DNA from: an uncultured Roseburia sp.
GTDB lineage: Bacteria > Bacillota > Clostridia > Lachnospirales > Lachnospiraceae
DNA length: 64,000 nucleotides
Direction: 5' to 3'
NCBI GenBank assembly: GCA_944380515.1
Contig: CALWHT010000029.1
Span: forward strand, 1 to 64,000
Shown here: positions 45,376 to 53,837 of the stretch, piece by piece
Layout of the letters: each line of letters begins with the position of its first letter
How positions within the stretch are numbered: the stretch's first letter is position 1
The notes under the pieces: model-generated
Database searches by the model: none
The model's input: the letters and a program-made list of their open reading frames with translations, nothing else
What the model was told of the DNA's origin: nothing
Position numbers and translations under genes: made by a program

Positions 45376-45404
45376 AGAATCTCGCAAAGCGAGATTCTTT
45401 CTTA
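45376..45404 (+). repeat. Perfect hairpin ahead of valS
   Basis: AGAATCTCGC (45376-45385) pairs perfectly with GCGAGATTCT (45389-45398) around an AAA loop, followed by TTCTT. It is terminator-like but lies after the T-box, 32 bp before valS, and may be part of an inserted repeat element. Confidence 0.6.
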
Positions 45405-45430
45405 ATCATCTGAAAAAGGAGAATAAGAGT

Positions 45431-48112
45431 ATGTGTCAGAATTGCAGCAAAGAGCTTGCCAAAACCTATGATCCGAAAAGCATTGAAAACCGCTTGTACC
45501 GGAAGTGGGAAGAAAACGGTTATTTCCACGCCGAAGTGGATAGAAGCAAAAAACCGTTCACGATTGTGATGCCGCCGCCGAACATCACCGGCCAGCTTCA
45601 CATGGGACATGCGCTTGACAATACCATGCAGGATATTTTGATCCGTTATAAGAGAATGCAGGGCTATAATGCGTTGTGGCAGCCCGGAACCGACCATGCA
45701 TCTATCGCCACCGAGGTTAAGGTGATTGAGAATTTGAAGGAGCAGGGGATTGACAAGCGTGAGCTTGGCAGAGAAGGCTTTCTTGAAAAATGCTGGGAGT
45801 GGAAGGAGGAATACGGCGGACGCATTATCAATCAGCTGAAAAAAATGGGTTCCTCCGCAGACTGGCAGAGGGAGCGCTTTACGATGGATCAGGGCTGCTC
45901 TGACGCAGTGCTTGAGGTGTTTGTAAAGCTGTATGAAAAGGGGCTGATTTACAAGGGGTCCAGAATTGTCAACTGGTGTCCGGTATGTAAGACTTCCATT
46001 TCCGATGCGGAGGTGGAGCATGAGGAACAGGACGGCTTTTTCTGGCATATCAATTATCCGGTTGTGGGCGAGGAAGGAAGATTTGTGGAAATCGCGACGA
46101 CGAGACCGGAGACCTTATTCGGCGATACCGCCGTTGCGGTAAATCCGGAGGATGAGCGTTACAGCGACATCATCGGTAAAATGTTAAAGCTCCCGATGAC
46201 GGACAGGGAGATACCGGTGATTGCGGATGCTTACGTAGATAAGGAATTTGGAACGGGCTGCGTTAAGATTACCCCGGCGCATGACCCGAACGATTTTGAG
46301 GTCGGAAAACGCCATCAGCTCGAGGAAATCACGGTCATAAACGACGATGCGACGATGAACCATTTTGCGGGAAAATACGAGGGGATGGACCGCTACGAAT
46401 GCAGGAAGGCCCTGGTTGCCGACTTAGAGGAGCAGGGGCTTTTGGTAAAGGTGGAGCCCCATTCCCACAATGTCGGGACACATGACCGCTGCGGGACGAC
46501 GGTAGAGCCGATGGTAAAGCAGCAGTGGTTCGTAAAGATGGACGAGCTGATCCGTCCGGCGGTAGAGGCAGTCAAAAACGGAGAGATCAGGCTGCTTCCG
46601 AAGCGCATGGAGAAGACCTATTTTAACTGGACAGACAATATCCGCGACTGGTGTATTTCCAGGCAGCTCTGGTGGGGACATCGGATTCCGGCGTATTACT
46701 GTGCCGACTGCGGGGAAATGGTTGTGGCGAAGGAAGCCCCGGCGGTCTGCCCGAAATGCGGGGGAACGCATATAAAGCAGGATGAGGATACGCTTGATAC
46801 CTGGTTTTCTTCCGCGCTGTGGCCGTTCTCCACACTTGGCTGGCCGAAGGAAACAGAGGATTTGGATTATTTTTATCCGACGGACGTTCTTGTTACGGGC
46901 TATGACATTATCTTTTTCTGGGTCATCCGTATGATTTTCTCGGGCTACGAGCAGACGGGGCGCGCACCGTTCCATACGGTACTGTTCCACGGGCTGGTGC
47001 GCGATTCACAGGGAAGAAAGATGAGCAAATCCCTCGGAAACGGAATCGACCCGCTGGAGGTGATTGACAAATACGGAGCCGACGCTCTGCGGCTGACGCT
47101 GATTACCGGAAACGCGCCAGGCAACGATATGCGTTTTTACTGGGAGCGGGTGGAAGCCTCCAGAAATTTTGCGAACAAGGTTTGGAATGCTTCACGGTTT
47201 ATCATGATGAACTTAGAGCAGGCGAAGGGGAGCGAGGCGGCTTTCGGCGCCGGAATGCCGGAGCAGTTAAGACCGGCGGACAAATGGATTTTATCCAGGG
47301 TCAATACATTGGCGAAGGATGTCACCGAGAATATGGATAAATTCGAGATGGGCATTGCCGTGCAGAAGGTATACGATTTTATCTGGGATGAATTTTGTGA
47401 CTGGTATATCGAGATTACCAAGACACGCACCTATAACCGCCAGAATGATCCGGCGTCCGCGGACGCGGCGCTTTGGACCTTAAAGGCGGTGCTCACCGAG
47501 GCATTAAAGCTGCTGCACCCGTTTATGCCGTTTATTACGGAGGAGATTTTCTGTACGCTGCACCCGGAGGAGGAGACCATTATGCTGGCGCAGTGGCCGG
47601 AATACAAAGAAGCATGGAGCTTCCCGGCGGAGGAAGAAGCGCTGGAGCACTGTAAGGATTTGGTGAAGGGTGTCCGCAATCTGCGTACGGAAATGGAGGT
47701 TCCGCCTTCAAGAAAAGCGAAGCTTTTCATCGTGTCGGCGGACGAAGCACTCCGTGATACCTTTGCGCAGAATCAGGAGAGTTACGCGAATCTTGCCGGT
47801 GCGTCCGAGGTTTTTGTGCAGGCCGGTAAGGAAGGAATCGGAGAAGACGCGGTTTCCGTTGTGATCCCCGGCGCAACCCTGTTTCTGCCGCTGGAGGATC
47901 TGGTCGACTTTGAGAAGGAAAAGGAACGCCTGTTAAAAGAAAAGGAGCGGCTGGAAAAAGAGCTGGCCCGTTCGCGGGGAATGCTTTCTAACGAAAAGTT
48001 TTTAAGCCGTGCGCCTGAAGCAAAGGTTCAGGAGGAAAAGGATAAACTTGCTGGCTATGAGCAGATGATGGAACAGGTAAAGGAGCGGCTTGCCCAGATG
48101 CAGCGGGGATGA
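45431..48112 (+). CDS. valS: Valyl-tRNA synthetase
   Basis: An 893-residue class I aminoacyl-tRNA synthetase that charges tRNA-Val. The HIGH-type motif is PPPNITGQLHMGHAL (about 42-56), the KMSKS loop is GRKMSKSLGN, an editing domain lies between them (about 190-340), and a C-terminal coiled-coil arm ends the protein (about 825-893). I chose ATG 45431 with an AAAGGAGA site; the frame is open upstream but covers the repeat insert. Controlled by the T-box upstream. Confidence 0.97.
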   Translation: MCQNCSKELAKTYDPKSIENRLYRKWEENGYFHAEVDRSKKPFTIVMPPPNITGQLHMGHALDNTMQDILIRYKRMQGYNALWQPGTDHASIATEVKVIENLKEQGIDKRELGREGFLEKCWEWKEEYGGRIINQLKKMGSSADWQRERFTMDQGCSDAVLEVFVKLYEKGLIYKGSRIVNWCPVCKTSISDAEVEHEEQDGFFWHINYPVVGEEGRFVEIATTRPETLFGDTAVAVNPEDERYSDIIGKMLKLPMTDREIPVIADAYVDKEFGTGCVKITPAHDPNDFEVGKRHQLEEITVINDDATMNHFAGKYEGMDRYECRKALVADLEEQGLLVKVEPHSHNVGTHDRCGTTVEPMVKQQWFVKMDELIRPAVEAVKNGEIRLLPKRMEKTYFNWTDNIRDWCISRQLWWGHRIPAYYCADCGEMVVAKEAPAVCPKCGGTHIKQDEDTLDTWFSSALWPFSTLGWPKETEDLDYFYPTDVLVTGYDIIFFWVIRMIFSGYEQTGRAPFHTVLFHGLVRDSQGRKMSKSLGNGIDPLEVIDKYGADALRLTLITGNAPGNDMRFYWERVEASRNFANKVWNASRFIMMNLEQAKGSEAAFGAGMPEQLRPADKWILSRVNTLAKDVTENMDKFEMGIAVQKVYDFIWDEFCDWYIEITKTRTYNRQNDPASADAALWTLKAVLTEALKLLHPFMPFITEEIFCTLHPEEETIMLAQWPEYKEAWSFPAEEEALEHCKDLVKGVRNLRTEMEVPPSRKAKLFIVSADEALRDTFAQNQESYANLAGASEVFVQAGKEGIGEDAVSVVIPGATLFLPLEDLVDFEKEKERLLKEKERLEKELARSRGMLSNEKFLSRAPEAKVQEEKDKLAGYEQMMEQVKERLAQMQRG

Positions 48113-48138
48113 GCGTTAAGAAACGATAAAGATTTTAC

Positions 48139-48167
48139 TTGAAAAAGCCATTTGGTGCTAGTATTAT
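48139..48167 (+). promoter_or_regulatory. Promoter of the FapA-like gene
   Basis: TTGAAA (48139-48144) and TATTAT (48162-48167) with a 17-bp spacer, 57 bp upstream of the start codon. Confidence 0.65.
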
Positions 48168-48223
48168 AGATAATAAGAAGATGTAGTTGCAGCAGGAAAA
48201 ACGAATGATATTGGGGAGCATGG

Positions 48224-49618
48224 ATGGCTATGGTGACGCAGGAGAAACCGATTGTAAGAGTTACAATGGATGGAATGGAGGCGTATGTAACGCTTCCTAC
48301 TCCGGATGACGGAGGAGTATATACAGCAGAGGTACTGGAGCAGGAGTTAGATAAGCGTGGAGTGCGCAGCGGCATTGATAAACAAAAGCTTAAAATGCTC
48401 GCTTCGGAGAAGCTGTACGGTCAGGAAGTTGCTGTTGCATGGGGAGAAAAGCCACGGGACGGAAAGGACGGGTATTACGAGTATCATTTTAACCGGAATC
48501 TCGATAAAAAGCCTGTCATACGGCCAGACGGTTCCGTGGATTATTGGTCGGTAAATTCGATTGAATCCGTGCTTGCCGGACAGGTGCTTGCGGTCTATCA
48601 TCCCCCGATTGAGGGTAAAGATGGGGTGACGGTAGGCGGCAAGCCGATTCCGGCCAGGAAAGGAAGGGAACAGCTTCCGCTCAAGGGCAAAGGCTTCGAA
48701 CGGAAGGATGATAATACTTATGTTGCCGCAATCGACGGAAAGATTGAAATGCAAAACGACAGGCTGGTGGTGCTTCCGGTGCATGAGCTCAGCGGAAATG
48801 CGGAGCTTTCCGGGGGCAATATTGACTTCCGCGGTGATGTGGTGATTCACGGAGGTGTGGAAAGCGGTGTCAGCATCAAGTCTGCCGGTTCCATTACCAT
48901 CGACGGCATTGTAGAGGCATGTACCTTAGAGGCAGGCAAGGATATTATCTTAAGAAGCGGAATGCTTGGCGGAAATAAGGCGTGTGTAAAGACGAAGGGA
49001 AATATCACGGCCAAGTTTTTTGAATTTACCAATGTGGAGTGCGACGGCGATATTCAGGCCGATGTTTTGATGGACTGCAAGGTAAACTGCAAGGGGAAAA
49101 TCATTATGAACGGTGCGCGCGGAAGTATTATCGGCGGGGATGTCCGCGCCATCCGCGGTATCGAGGTTACTTCCCTCGGCAATGACGCTGAGAAAAAGAC
49201 CGAAATCACTGTTGGCGCAAGCCCGGAGGCATACAGCAGGCTTCGTGTCCTCCAGAAGAAGGTGCAGGCTACCGCTGAGAATCTCGAGCAGGTGGAGGCC
49301 GGTCTGCACAAGTTTGAGGAACTGGAAAAATCGCGCGGCGTGAGCTACCGGGACGACCCCAGGCGTATGTCGCTGCTTCGGGCGAAGATCCGGGACACCG
49401 CGACGCTCGCAAGTGATAAGGATGAGGAAAAGAAGCTGCGCCAGCTTGTGGAATGCTCGCAGGGAGCCTGTGTTTCCGTATTGCGTGAGACGCACCCGGG
49501 CGTGATCATTCAGATTGGAGACCTTCGGCTGAATGTTAAAAATCTTGCAAAGTCGGTTGAGTTTTATAAGCTGGCTGACAAGATTACGACACGTTCCTGT
49601 TATCAGGGTGTCGAATAG
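48224..49618 (+). CDS. FapA/DUF342 family protein
   Basis: A 464-residue protein with the DUF342 (FapA) domain: a beta-helical polar repeat region (about 185-320, with repeating GDV, GVE, GSI, GNI and GDI turns) and a C-terminal coiled-coil (about 335-420). Members have been called flagellar assembly protein A, but related proteins occur in bacteria without nearby flagellar genes, as here. Its role is therefore uncertain; a cell-envelope or polarity function is possible. Two ATGs (48224, 48230) are equally plausible starts. Confidence 0.75.
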   Translation: MAMVTQEKPIVRVTMDGMEAYVTLPTPDDGGVYTAEVLEQELDKRGVRSGIDKQKLKMLASEKLYGQEVAVAWGEKPRDGKDGYYEYHFNRNLDKKPVIRPDGSVDYWSVNSIESVLAGQVLAVYHPPIEGKDGVTVGGKPIPARKGREQLPLKGKGFERKDDNTYVAAIDGKIEMQNDRLVVLPVHELSGNAELSGGNIDFRGDVVIHGGVESGVSIKSAGSITIDGIVEACTLEAGKDIILRSGMLGGNKACVKTKGNITAKFFEFTNVECDGDIQADVLMDCKVNCKGKIIMNGARGSIIGGDVRAIRGIEVTSLGNDAEKKTEITVGASPEAYSRLRVLQKKVQATAENLEQVEAGLHKFEELEKSRGVSYRDDPRRMSLLRAKIRDTATLASDKDEEKKLRQLVECSQGACVSVLRETHPGVIIQIGDLRLNVKNLAKSVEFYKLADKITTRSCYQGVE

Positions 49619-49664
49619 CAGATATTTCTGCGACAAAAAGAATTTGAATTTACTTGATTATTAT

Positions 49665-49757
49665 CACCACTATATTATATTATAATATGAGATTAGGGTG
49701 CGAAAAGCATGTGCCGCACCCGAATCAATATACGAAATAATATAGTGGTGTTTTTTT
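49665..49757 (+). terminator. Long two-tier hairpin terminator
   Basis: A 14-bp outer stem (CACCACTATATTAT 49665-49678 with 49737-49750) encloses an inner stem of 12 positions with one mismatch (GATTAGGGTGCG 49691-49702 with 49715-49726), followed by seven T's (49751-49757). It ends the FapA transcript; a TTGATT/TATATT promoter-like pair (49654-49681) overlaps its left arm, so it could also be a small structured RNA or attenuator for the next genes. Confidence 0.7.
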
Positions 49758-49805
49758 GACGAGCGGCAGGGCGGACTGCCCATTGCCCGAAAGGTGGTTG
49801 AAGGA

Positions 49806-49949
49806 ATGATTAATTTTGAGGAAGAATTAAAGAATTTTAAGCCGAGCCTCGAGGTGGAAGAAGCGGAGCAGGCAATTTATAATCATGAGCTGACGGACAT
49901 GACGGATGTCTTAAAGGAAATGATGCAGGAAATGAAGCAGAGCATGTAA
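49806..49949 (+). CDS. 47-aa acidic/amphipathic peptide
   Basis: A 47-codon ORF starting at ATG 49806 (MINFEEELKNFKPSLEVEE) and ending at TAA 49947-49949, with AAAGGTGG about nine bases upstream. The peptide is helical, Glu/Met-rich and soluble, with no signal or membrane segment. It is 17 bp before the TPR gene and on the same strand, so the two are probably co-transcribed. I do not recognise the family. Confidence 0.6.
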   Translation: MINFEEELKNFKPSLEVEEAEQAIYNHELTDMTDVLKEMMQEMKQSM

Positions 49950-49966
49950 GTAGAATGAGGTAAAAT

Positions 49967-51334
49967 ATGAATTGCTATAACTGTGGAGCGAAGTTAGGCA
50001 GGGAGAATACCTGCCCGAATTGCGGGGCTAACGTAAAGATCTATAAAAAAATCGTCATGGCGTCCAATGAATATTATAATGACGCATTGACGAAAGCAGG
50101 CGTTCGCGATTTGTCGGGAGCGGTGGAAAGCCTGAAAACAAGCCTTAAATTCTATAAATTAAATATAGATGCAAGAAATCTGCTGGGTTTGGTCTATTTT
50201 GAGATGGGCGAGGTGGTGGAGGCGCTTACGGAATGGGTAATCAGTAAGAATTACCAGCCGTCGGACAATATCGCAAGCCGCTATCTCGACGAGATTCAAA
50301 ATAACCGTTCCAGGCTTGAGACGATTAACCAGACAATTAAGAAGTACAATCAGGCGCTGCTGTATTGCAGGCAGAACAGCAGGGACCTTGCGATTATCCA
50401 GCTCAAAAAGGTATTATCCTTAAATCCCAAGCTGGTGCGCGGGCATCAGCTTCTGGCGCTTCTTTATATTCAGGAAGAAAAATATGACCTTGCGAAGAAG
50501 TCGCTGCGCAATGCGGGAAAGATTGACGCGAACAATACGATTACGCTCCGTTATTTAAAGGAAGTAAATGCCGGGCTGCGCGAGAGCGGGGCGGGCAAAA
50601 AACCGAAGAATGAAGAGCTTGTTTCCTATCAAAGCGGAAATGATACCATTATCCAGCCGAGATACTTCAAGGAAAATTCGGCAGTCGGAACGATTATCAA
50701 TATGGTCATAGGAATTGCAATCGGAGCTGCGATTACCGGATTTTTGATCGTTCCGGGCGTAAGGCGCCAGATGCAGAACCAGGCACAGGCGCAGGTACTT
50801 GAGGCGAATAATACCGTTTCGTCCAAGAATCAGCAAATCAGTTCCCTTGAGGCGCAGATTGAGGAACTGACCGCCCAGGTTACCGAGGCCGAGGAGGGCG
50901 CGGCGGGAGCGGAGAGCAGAATCACCAGCTATGACCAGCTTTTGACGGCGTATGCCGCATATGCCGCAGAGGATATTGAGGCGGCGGGGACAGCGCTTTC
51001 CAATGTCAACGAGGAATATTTAAGCGACAGCGCAAAGGAAATTTACAATACGATTAATGCGCAGGTGAACGCGGAATATATCCAGTCGCTTTATGACGCG
51101 GGCTACAGTGCTTATAACAGCCAGAACTTTGAGGAGGCAATTACCAATCTGGAAAAGGTAGTGGAAATGGATGAGACCTACAGTGACGGATATGCACTGT
51201 ATTACCTTGCACAGGCTTACCGGCGAAATAATGATTTGGAAACGGCAAGGACCTATTACCAGAAGATTGTTGATTTATATCCGGGCACGGAGCGTGCGGC
51301 GACCGCCCAGAATTATCTGAATACCGAGGAATAA
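49967..51334 (+). CDS. Zinc-ribbon and TPR membrane protein
   Basis: A 455-residue protein with an N-terminal zinc ribbon (CYNCGAKLG and CPNCGAN, residues 3-22), cytoplasmic TPR units (about 35-215), one membrane helix (about 243-265), a short coiled coil and C-terminal extracellular TPR units (about 365-450). The layout suggests a scaffold spanning the membrane. Its position between the FapA-like gene and the sigma-F operon gives no firm role. Confidence 0.75.
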   Translation: MNCYNCGAKLGRENTCPNCGANVKIYKKIVMASNEYYNDALTKAGVRDLSGAVESLKTSLKFYKLNIDARNLLGLVYFEMGEVVEALTEWVISKNYQPSDNIASRYLDEIQNNRSRLETINQTIKKYNQALLYCRQNSRDLAIIQLKKVLSLNPKLVRGHQLLALLYIQEEKYDLAKKSLRNAGKIDANNTITLRYLKEVNAGLRESGAGKKPKNEELVSYQSGNDTIIQPRYFKENSAVGTIINMVIGIAIGAAITGFLIVPGVRRQMQNQAQAQVLEANNTVSSKNQQISSLEAQIEELTAQVTEAEEGAAGAESRITSYDQLLTAYAAYAAEDIEAAGTALSNVNEEYLSDSAKEIYNTINAQVNAEYIQSLYDAGYSAYNSQNFEEAITNLEKVVEMDETYSDGYALYYLAQAYRRNNDLETARTYYQKIVDLYPGTERAATAQNYLNTEE

Positions 51335-51350
51335 TATTCACACACAAAAG

Positions 51351-51380
51351 ACGTCTGTTGAGATTCAACGGGCGTTTTTT
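51351..51380 (+). terminator. Intrinsic terminator before spoIIAA
   Basis: ACGTCTGTTG (51351-51360) pairs with CAACGGGCGT (51366-51375) using G-U pairs, followed by six T's. It separates the TPR gene from the sporulation operon. A weak TTGAGA-18-TATGAT promoter (51358-51387) overlaps it; no clear sigma-H promoter was found. Confidence 0.7.
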
Positions 51381-51417
51381 GTATGATAGGAAAGAAAGCA
51401 AAGAAAGGGGACTACAT

Positions 51418-51726
51418 ATGGAACATCATTACGAATTAAAGGAGGGCTGTCTCACCATCCTCATGCCCAGAGAGCTTGACCATCACCAGGCAAGCCAGTT
51501 GAAGGCGGAGGCGGATCTTTTGATCGAGGCATATCATGTCAGAAAGCTGATATTTGATTTTTCCGGGACGGAGTTTATGGACAGCTCCGGCATCGGCGTG
51601 ATTATCGGGCGCTGCAAGAGCATGGGATTTGCCGGCGGCGAGGTATCTGCCAGAAACTTAAATGAACGCTTAAAAAAAATATTCATTGTTTCGGGGCTGC
51701 AGAAAATCGTCAAAACGGATTTTTAA
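51418..51726 (+). CDS. spoIIAA: Anti-sigma F factor antagonist
   Basis: A 102-residue STAS-domain protein. In sporulation its dephosphorylated form releases sigma-F from SpoIIAB in the forespore. The phosphorylatable serine lies in the conserved FMDSSGIGV motif (about 56-58). ATG 51418 follows an AAAGGGG site. First gene of the three-gene spoIIA operon. Confidence 0.95.
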   Translation: MEHHYELKEGCLTILMPRELDHHQASQLKAEADLLIEAYHVRKLIFDFSGTEFMDSSGIGVIIGRCKSMGFAGGEVSARNLNERLKKIFIVSGLQKIVKTDF

Positions 51727-51751
51727 ATGAATAGAGAAATGGAGAGACAGG

Positions 51752-52189
51752 ATGCAGAGTAAAAATGAAATGAAGATTGAATTTGACGCGCGTTCCGTGA
51801 ACGAGGGATTTGCGCGTCTTGCGGTGGCTGCGTTTATTGCAGGGCAAAATCCCACCCTCGACGAAATTTCCGATATCAAGACGGCAGTGTCGGAGGCTGT
51901 CACAAACGCGATTATTCACGGGTATGATAATCCGGGAGAAAAGGTGGCGCTATCCTGCCGCATCGAAGGAAATGAGGTCGAAATTATCGTAGAGGATACC
52001 GGACGGGGAATTGCCGATGTCAAAAAGGCCATGGAGCCGTTTTTTACGACGAAGCCCGAGCTGGAGCGCTCCGGGATGGGCTTTGCGTTTATGGAGGCGT
52101 TTATGGATACGGTTGAGGTGGATTCTGCGCCGGGGCGAGGGACACGGGTCATCATGCGCAAAAAAATCGGTATTCGGGAAGGCAGTTGA
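51752..52189 (+). CDS. spoIIAB: Anti-sigma F factor (serine kinase)
   Basis: A 145-residue GHKL-fold kinase that binds sigma-F and phosphorylates SpoIIAA. The N-box EAVTNAIIHG (about 47-56) and G1 box EDTGRGI (about 80-86) are intact, as is the SGMGFAFM lid region. It sits 25 bp after spoIIAA and its stop almost touches the sigma-F start. Confidence 0.95.
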   Translation: MQSKNEMKIEFDARSVNEGFARLAVAAFIAGQNPTLDEISDIKTAVSEAVTNAIIHGYDNPGEKVALSCRIEGNEVEIIVEDTGRGIADVKKAMEPFFTTKPELERSGMGFAFMEAFMDTVEVDSAPGRGTRVIMRKKIGIREGS

Positions 52190-52191
52190 GT

Positions 52192-52923
52192 ATGGAGCAT
52201 TTCAGGGAGCTGATGGAGCGGGCGCACGGCGGGGATAAGACGGCAAGAGACGCGCTGGTATCCGAGAATCTCGGACTTGTTCATGCGATTGCCAGGCGGT
52301 TCGAGCACAGAGGGCACGACAGGGAGGAAATTTTTCAGATTGGCTGCATTGGTCTGATGAAGGCGGTGGATAAGTTTGACTTATCGTTAAACCTTGCGTT
52401 TTCCACCTACGCCGTACCGATGATAATGGGAGAAATACGGCGGTTCCTGCGGGATGACGGTATGGTAAAGGTCAGCAGGACGTTAAAGGAAAACGCCTAT
52501 AAAATCGCAAAGGAAAAGGAACGTCTGACCAGAGAGCTGGGCAGGGAGCCAGATTTATCCGAGGTTTCGGCGGCGACAGGGCTTGGCACGGAGGAAATCG
52601 TCATGGCGATGGAGGCCAACCGCGAGGTGGAGTCCATATACCAGCCGGTCTACGAGCGGGACGGGGACGAGCTTTTGATGATTGACCAGCTCTGCGGCGG
52701 CGACGGCGGCAGGGAGGAGCCGGAGAAAGAGGCGGTCTTAAACCACATGGTGATCGAACAGCTGCTGGGACTTTTGGAGGAGCGGGAGCGCAGGCTGATC
52801 CGTCTTCGGTATTTTGAGGGAAAAACACAGAGCGAGACGGCGGCCGCTATGGGAATGACCCAGGTTCAGGTCAGCAGGACGGAGAAAAAAATATTGCTCC
52901 GGCTGCGTGAAAACCTGAGTTGA
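52192..52923 (+). CDS. sigF: RNA polymerase sigma factor sigma-F
   Basis: A 243-residue sigma-70 family factor, the first forespore-specific sigma factor. Region 2 (LVHAIARRFEHRGHD, LAFSTYAVPMI), region 3 and region 4 (SETAAAMGMTQVQVSRTEKK helix-turn-helix) are complete. ATG 52192 was chosen over a TTG at 52186; GGAAGG lies upstream in the spoIIAB end. Its presence shows the host can, or recently could, form endospores. Confidence 0.95.
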   Translation: MEHFRELMERAHGGDKTARDALVSENLGLVHAIARRFEHRGHDREEIFQIGCIGLMKAVDKFDLSLNLAFSTYAVPMIMGEIRRFLRDDGMVKVSRTLKENAYKIAKEKERLTRELGREPDLSEVSAATGLGTEEIVMAMEANREVESIYQPVYERDGDELLMIDQLCGGDGGREEPEKEAVLNHMVIEQLLGLLEERERRLIRLRYFEGKTQSETAAAMGMTQVQVSRTEKKILLRLRENLS

Positions 52924-53002
52924 TTTCAGAGCCCAAAAATGCTACCCTAAACAGACAGGGTTTTATACCAAAAAAGATAAATCTGCGGAGAAAGAGAGAA
53001 AA

Positions 53003-53764
53003 ATGAAGTACAAAAATTATATCTTTGATTTATACGGGACACTGGTGGATATTCGGACGGACGAGGACAGGCCGGAGGTTTGGGACAAACTGACATTGTT
53101 TTACGGATATTACAGGGCAATCTACGCTCCGGAAGAACTGCGGCGCAGCTTCTATGAACTGGTGGAGAGCGGTGAGGCAGCGATGCGGCAGGAGACCGGA
53201 GCCGGAAAGCTGCGCTCGGATGCCCATGAGGTCTTTCCGGAGCTTGAAATCGAGCAGGTGTTTTTGGAGCTGTTCCGGCGCAGGGGGGTGGAAGCGGACG
53301 CTGCCCTTGCGGTACATGCGGGGCAGTTTTTCCGTATTCTTTCTACCGAATATCTGAGGCTTTATGGCGGGGTGAAGGAGCTGCTTGCCGCTTTGAGAGA
53401 GCGCGGAGGGAATATATATCTTTTATCGAATGCGCAGCGGATTTTCACGGAGTATGAGATGAACATACTGGGGATTGCAGAATACTTTGACGATATTTTG
53501 ATTTCCTCATCGTGCGGCGTGCGCAAGCCGGACAGCCGCTTTTTTGAGCTTTTGCAAAAGAGGCATGGTTTTTTGCCGAATGAGAGCATTATGATTGGAA
53601 ACGACCTGCAAAACGACATCGAGGGGGCAAAGCAGGTCGGACTTCATACGTTTTATATTCACTCCAATATATCGCCGGAGCTTACGAAGAAGCCGGAAGC
53701 GGATTATGTGCAGATGGGAATGGATATGGAGGCTGTGCGCCGCAGTTTGCTTGGCAAAGATTGA
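53003..53764 (+). CDS. HAD-family hydrolase
   Basis: A 253-residue haloacid-dehalogenase-like phosphatase with motif I FDLYGTLVD (about 8-16), motif II (LLSNAQ, about 137-142), motif III Lys in CGVRKPDSRF and motif IV acidic residues in IGNDLQNDIEG. It resembles YjjG-type nucleotidases and related phosphatases; the substrate is unknown. A short ACCCT/AGGGT repeat (about 52941-52960) before it is a weak possible terminator of the spoIIA operon. Confidence 0.85.
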   Translation: MKYKNYIFDLYGTLVDIRTDEDRPEVWDKLTLFYGYYRAIYAPEELRRSFYELVESGEAAMRQETGAGKLRSDAHEVFPELEIEQVFLELFRRRGVEADAALAVHAGQFFRILSTEYLRLYGGVKELLAALRERGGNIYLLSNAQRIFTEYEMNILGIAEYFDDILISSSCGVRKPDSRFFELLQKRHGFLPNESIMIGNDLQNDIEGAKQVGLHTFYIHSNISPELTKKPEADYVQMGMDMEAVRRSLLGKD

Positions 53765-53837
53765 CGGAGCAGGTTGCCTTTTCATGCCAAATGACCGATA
53801 AAGATAGTAAACAGGGAGATTTCGGGAGGTATGAGGT

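Noticed and set aside
48224-49618. Flagellar gene cluster suggested by the FapA-like protein
   Set aside because: No flagellar structural or motor genes are in the window, and DUF342 proteins also occur outside flagellar loci.
49665-49757. Possible tRNA or known riboswitch in the long hairpin
   Set aside because: The fold is a simple nested stem with a T-run, with no cloverleaf and no conserved riboswitch core that I can recognise.
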